Assembly: GCA_002394665.1 (NCBI GenBank)
Contig: DGUL01000010.1
Location: 1-64,000, forward strand
Length of the DNA: 64,000 bases
DNA from: Rickettsiales bacterium UBA4311
GTDB taxonomy: Bacteria; Pseudomonadota; Alphaproteobacteria; Rickettsiales; Deianiraeaceae
Direction of reading: 5' to 3'
The notes under the pieces were generated by a model. It worked only from the letters and a program-made list of their open reading frames with translations, was not told the origin of the DNA and made no database searches. The position numbers were made by a program, and so were the translations under genes. Positions 61,400 through 64,000 of the stretch are shown here, in pieces (the first letter of the stretch is position 1; every line of letters starts with the position of its first letter).

Positions 61400-64000
61400 T
61401 CGAGTTGTTATTTTGGATTGAATTCTGAGTATTTAAATTATTATCTGTTGAGTTTCCTATATTTTTATTTCCATTTGAATAAGGTATTTTGTCTTTAAGT
61501 GCGTCTTCTTGGATTTTTATTTTTTCCTCAAACCTCTCGATTTTTATTTCTTTATTTTTTTCAGATTTTCTGTATATAAAAGTTGAAAATCCAAGAAGAC
61601 TTAAAACGCCGCCAACTATTGCTATTGGGATTGTTGCGACAGGTAAAAGTATTGCTCCTGCTATTGTTCCTGTTGCGATTATAGGGGATGCAAAGCCAAG
61701 AATTTGGTTCGTCGTGTCATAAAACCAACCTGCATCTTCAGGGTTTTTTATATTTTTAGCATATTTATTTGCATCATCCGTTAGTATGATATTTTTTTTC
61801 TCTGCTTGTTGATCCAATACTTGTTGATTTTCTTCATTAACTTTATCAATAACGTTGCGTAGATTTTGAATATCATTTATAGACTGATTGCTTATCATGT
61901 CAAGCTTGTCTTTTTCCTTTTCTTGTTTTGTAAAGACTTTTATTTGTTTTAAATCATCTTTTTTTATTTCATTTGTTCTTTTCATTAGGTTTTCTACATT
62001 TTTTTGTGTAGCTTTTGAATTTATTTCATTTGAAGCCTTGAAAACATTTGAGTAATTTTCGAATAAATTTTGTTCAACATTTTGAATTTTGTTTATTAAT
62101 TCATTTTTTTGTTCATCGTTTAAAGTTTGATCGTTGGCTATTGTTTTAATTTGTTTTTCTATACTCTCTTGTTCAATTTGTAATTGGTTATTTAGTTTCT
62201 CTTGAAAACCAAGATCTTTAAATCTATCTGTTTTTGGCGTGAAATCAAAATTATCTATACTGTTAATGAGTGCAATATAGTTGTTTGTAATTACTTGCAA
62301 GTTTTCGCCATTTTTGTCTTCGTGCAGTAAAATTTGGATGTTATTTTTGGCCGCTTCTATATTTTTTAGTTGTTTTTTAACTCTTTCTTCGTCTTTAATT
62401 TTGTCATCCGATATTTGCATCGCTAGGTTTGAAAATTTTTTATTTATATTTTTATCGATAGCTTCTTTTACTTCATTTAATGCTATGTTTATATTTGTTA
62501 TTGCATTATCAAAATCTTCTTGTGTAGTGAAACATTTGGATGAATTTTTTAGTGTATTGAAATAAAGCTTTTCTATTTCAAATTTTGCTTTTTCCATTGT
62601 TGCTTTTGATTGCAATAGTATTTGTGTTGTTTGTAGCGACAGTGATTGAAAGGCTTCGTTTTGGTCATCCTTTGCATTATGATTAAGTTGGATTATTTTC
62701 ATCATGGAATCTATTTTTTGAAGGTTTTGTTTTGCTTTTTCTATATTTTCTTCGTGCTCAGCTTTTGATTTTTGACCATCTTCTATTTGTGTAAATAAAT
62801 CTTTGCTGAAAGGTAGTGTTTCATTGTATTCTTTTATTTTTTCACTAAGCGCGTTCTTTTCTTCTTCATTTAAATTAACATTTTCAACCAAGTATTTATA
62901 CATTAGTGCTTCATTGTTTGTTAAAATTTCAAAATCTTTCAGCCAAGGAAATATGTTTGTTATATTTATCGAATTTTGATAGTGGTTTATGGGTTCGTTG
63001 TTATCAATACCGGGTATAAGTTTCTTTTTAATCTCGTCTTTGACATTATCATCGGCTTGGAAATATTTTTTTAAAATATTTTCTGGAATTTTCTTGCGTT
63101 GACTACTATTGGCAGTATAACATTCAAATTCAACGTTGAATTCAATGTTATTGGTTGTTTTTGAATTTGTATCATAAAAAGCAAAAGTTCGTTTATTATT
63201 ATCTCTATTTGTCGTTGCTTTTATGTAGCTTTCCAGTGGTACGCAAATGAGCTTATCCATACCTATGTCTTCATTTCTCAGCCAAGCAAGGGCAACGTCT
63301 TTATTTTCCACTTTTAGTGGCTCTGGAAAAGATATTGTGTTTGTAGTTTTATCACATAGCCATTTAAGTCTGTTCACATCTAATTTTCTGATAAGAAAAT
63401 CTTTTAAGTCTCCTAAATCGCATTCTAAACTAAATAAGTCAGGGTTCGTATTTAATTGATCTAAAATGTTTTGTACTTCTTTTTGCTCGTCTGTATTTTC
63501 TTTTCCAGTTTGGATTAAAATATTGTTTTTTGCTTTAAAAAAATTTTTAATACACCATTTTAAGATGCTTGCAAAGGTATTATTTTGAGCTTTATTGTCA
63601 GTTGTTGGAAACTTGTTGTTTAAAATATCTGCAAAACTTAAGCAACTCTCAAGCAACTTTATTGAGTCTTTATTGTTGTTATTAGATAGAAAATGAAGAA
63701 AATCTGTTATATTGTTAGTAGTAATCTTTTCTATTATTGCATTAAAGCATCGTTTGAATTGTTTAACATCTTCTTGCTCGTCTGGATTAAAAATATTGGG
63801 TACATATGCGAGAAAATTATATATACGCTCATAACCATCTATGTCGTTAAAATGTTTTAATTTTTTTCTAAAAACTTTCGGTAATGCCTTTCTTACAATT
63901 TCTTTTACGCTATTATCGAACTTATTTAAGTTGTTTACCACATGAAAAAAATCATCTATTTCTTGTTTTAAAGTGGCATTTGGTCGTTTTTCTGCTAAAC
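61386..64000 (-). CDS. Large coiled-coil/membrane protein, 5' end beyond the window
   Basis: The reverse frame is open from the stop at 61386 to the window edge; a GTG at 63941 gives 851 codons, but the frame continues upstream without a stop, so the true start is probably outside. The visible part has a mixed helical N-terminal region, ~400 residues of K/E/N/Q coiled coil, and a strongly hydrophobic segment (61560-61720: two helices around GFASPIIATGTIAGAILLP and the following VGGVLSLLG). It ends in a polar N/S/T/Q-rich tail. Overall design resembles the C-terminal part of the giant protein at 46488. It overlaps map by 14 bases in convergent orientation. Confidence 0.72.
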   Translation of the reverse strand, partial: LAEKRPNATLKQEIDDFFHVVNNLNKFDNSVKEIVRKALPKVFRKKLKHFNDIDGYERIYNFLAYVPNIFNPDEQEDVKQFKRCFNAIIEKITTNNITDFLHFLSNNNNKDSIKLLESCLSFADILNNKFPTTDNKAQNNTFASILKWCIKNFFKAKNNILIQTGKENTDEQKEVQNILDQLNTNPDLFSLECDLGDLKDFLIRKLDVNRLKWLCDKTTNTISFPEPLKVENKDVALAWLRNEDIGMDKLICVPLESYIKATTNRDNNKRTFAFYDTNSKTTNNIEFNVEFECYTANSSQRKKIPENILKKYFQADDNVKDEIKKKLIPGIDNNEPINHYQNSINITNIFPWLKDFEILTNNEALMYKYLVENVNLNEEEKNALSEKIKEYNETLPFSKDLFTQIEDGQKSKAEHEENIEKAKQNLQKIDSMMKIIQLNHNAKDDQNEAFQSLSLQTTQILLQSKATMEKAKFEIEKLYFNTLKNSSKCFTTQEDFDNAITNINIALNEVKEAIDKNINKKFSNLAMQISDDKIKDEERVKKQLKNIEAAKNNIQILLHEDKNGENLQVITNNYIALINSIDNFDFTPKTDRFKDLGFQEKLNNQLQIEQESIEKQIKTIANDQTLNDEQKNELINKIQNVEQNLFENYSNVFKASNEINSKATQKNVENLMKRTNEIKKDDLKQIKVFTKQEKEKDKLDMISNQSINDIQNLRNVIDKVNEENQQVLDQQAEKKNIILTDDANKYAKNIKNPEDAGWFYDTTNQILGFASPIIATGTIAGAILLPVATIPIAIVGGVLSLLGFSTFIYRKSEKNKEIKIERFEEKIKIQEDALKDKIPYSNGNKNIGNSTDNNLNTQNSIQNNNSITPA

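Noticed and set aside
1..64000. tRNA, rRNA, CRISPR and insertion-sequence search by eye
   Set aside because: Apart from the tmRNA I found no cloverleaf, repeat-spacer array, transposase motif or terminal inverted repeats; a covariance-model scan could still reveal a small RNA.

Overview
The window is AT-rich, gene-dense bacterial DNA from what looks like an alphaproteobacterium with an obligate or close host association (Holosporales- or Rickettsiales-like). The strongest evidence is a circularly permuted, two-piece tmRNA gene at about 39386-39730: the CCA-bearing acceptor end lies upstream of the GGGG 5' end. Supporting evidence is an LpxI-type lipid A enzyme, an IalB-family secreted protein, a short ValS resembling the archaeal-like rickettsial form, heavy A/T codon bias, and many fast-evolving proteins without recognisable relatives. 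TGA, TAG and TAA are all used as stops. No tRNA, rRNA, CRISPR array or transposase was seen.

Layout. 0.1-5.2 kb: recG and ppdK. 5.3-13.4 kb: envelope genes, with a SurA-like chaperone, a membrane protein, an outer-membrane barrel, an ExoD-like protein, lpxI, ftsI, a CysQ/IMPase enzyme and a degenerate LysM-M23 protein. 13.4-20 kb: rpsJ outside its usual operon, two small ORFs, trxB, folD and lepA. The last 26 codons of lepA recur about 1.2 kb downstream, on the far side of an unknown reverse-strand gene. 20-29.8 kb: adk with a possible membrane anchor, an IalB-family gene, coiled-coil proteins, rplY, a TrbC/VirB2-like protein fused to a long coiled coil, a HAD hydrolase and folC. 29.9-38 kb: pnp with a 17-cysteine insertion, kdsA, murB, a small LptM-like lipoprotein gene, a pseudopilin, an MBL hydrolase and miaB. 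39-46.5 kb: tmRNA, a frameshifted CatB-like acetyltransferase, valS, lspA and a GT2 glycosyltransferase. 46.5-58.4 kb: one 3966-codon ORF with a central SF2/SecA-like ATPase core. 58.5-64 kb: acpP-fabF-rimM-map, then a large coiled-coil/membrane protein cut by the window edge.

Together the conserved genes indicate a Gram-negative cell with LPS (lpxI, kdsA, LptM-like), peptidoglycan and division (murB, ftsI, NlpD-like), lipoprotein processing (lspA), type II fatty-acid synthesis (acpP, fabF) and folate metabolism (folC, folD). The unrecognised proteins are mostly K/E/N-rich coiled coils, often with a hydrophobic segment and a polar tail. Most lie tail to tail with another gene. Four convergent pairs share the same four-base stop overlap, and one insertion beside lepA left a duplicated gene tail. 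I infer that accessory genes are repeatedly placed against the 3' ends of housekeeping genes. The giant ATPase protein, the lepA-tail insertion and the Cys-rich PNPase are the most unusual items.
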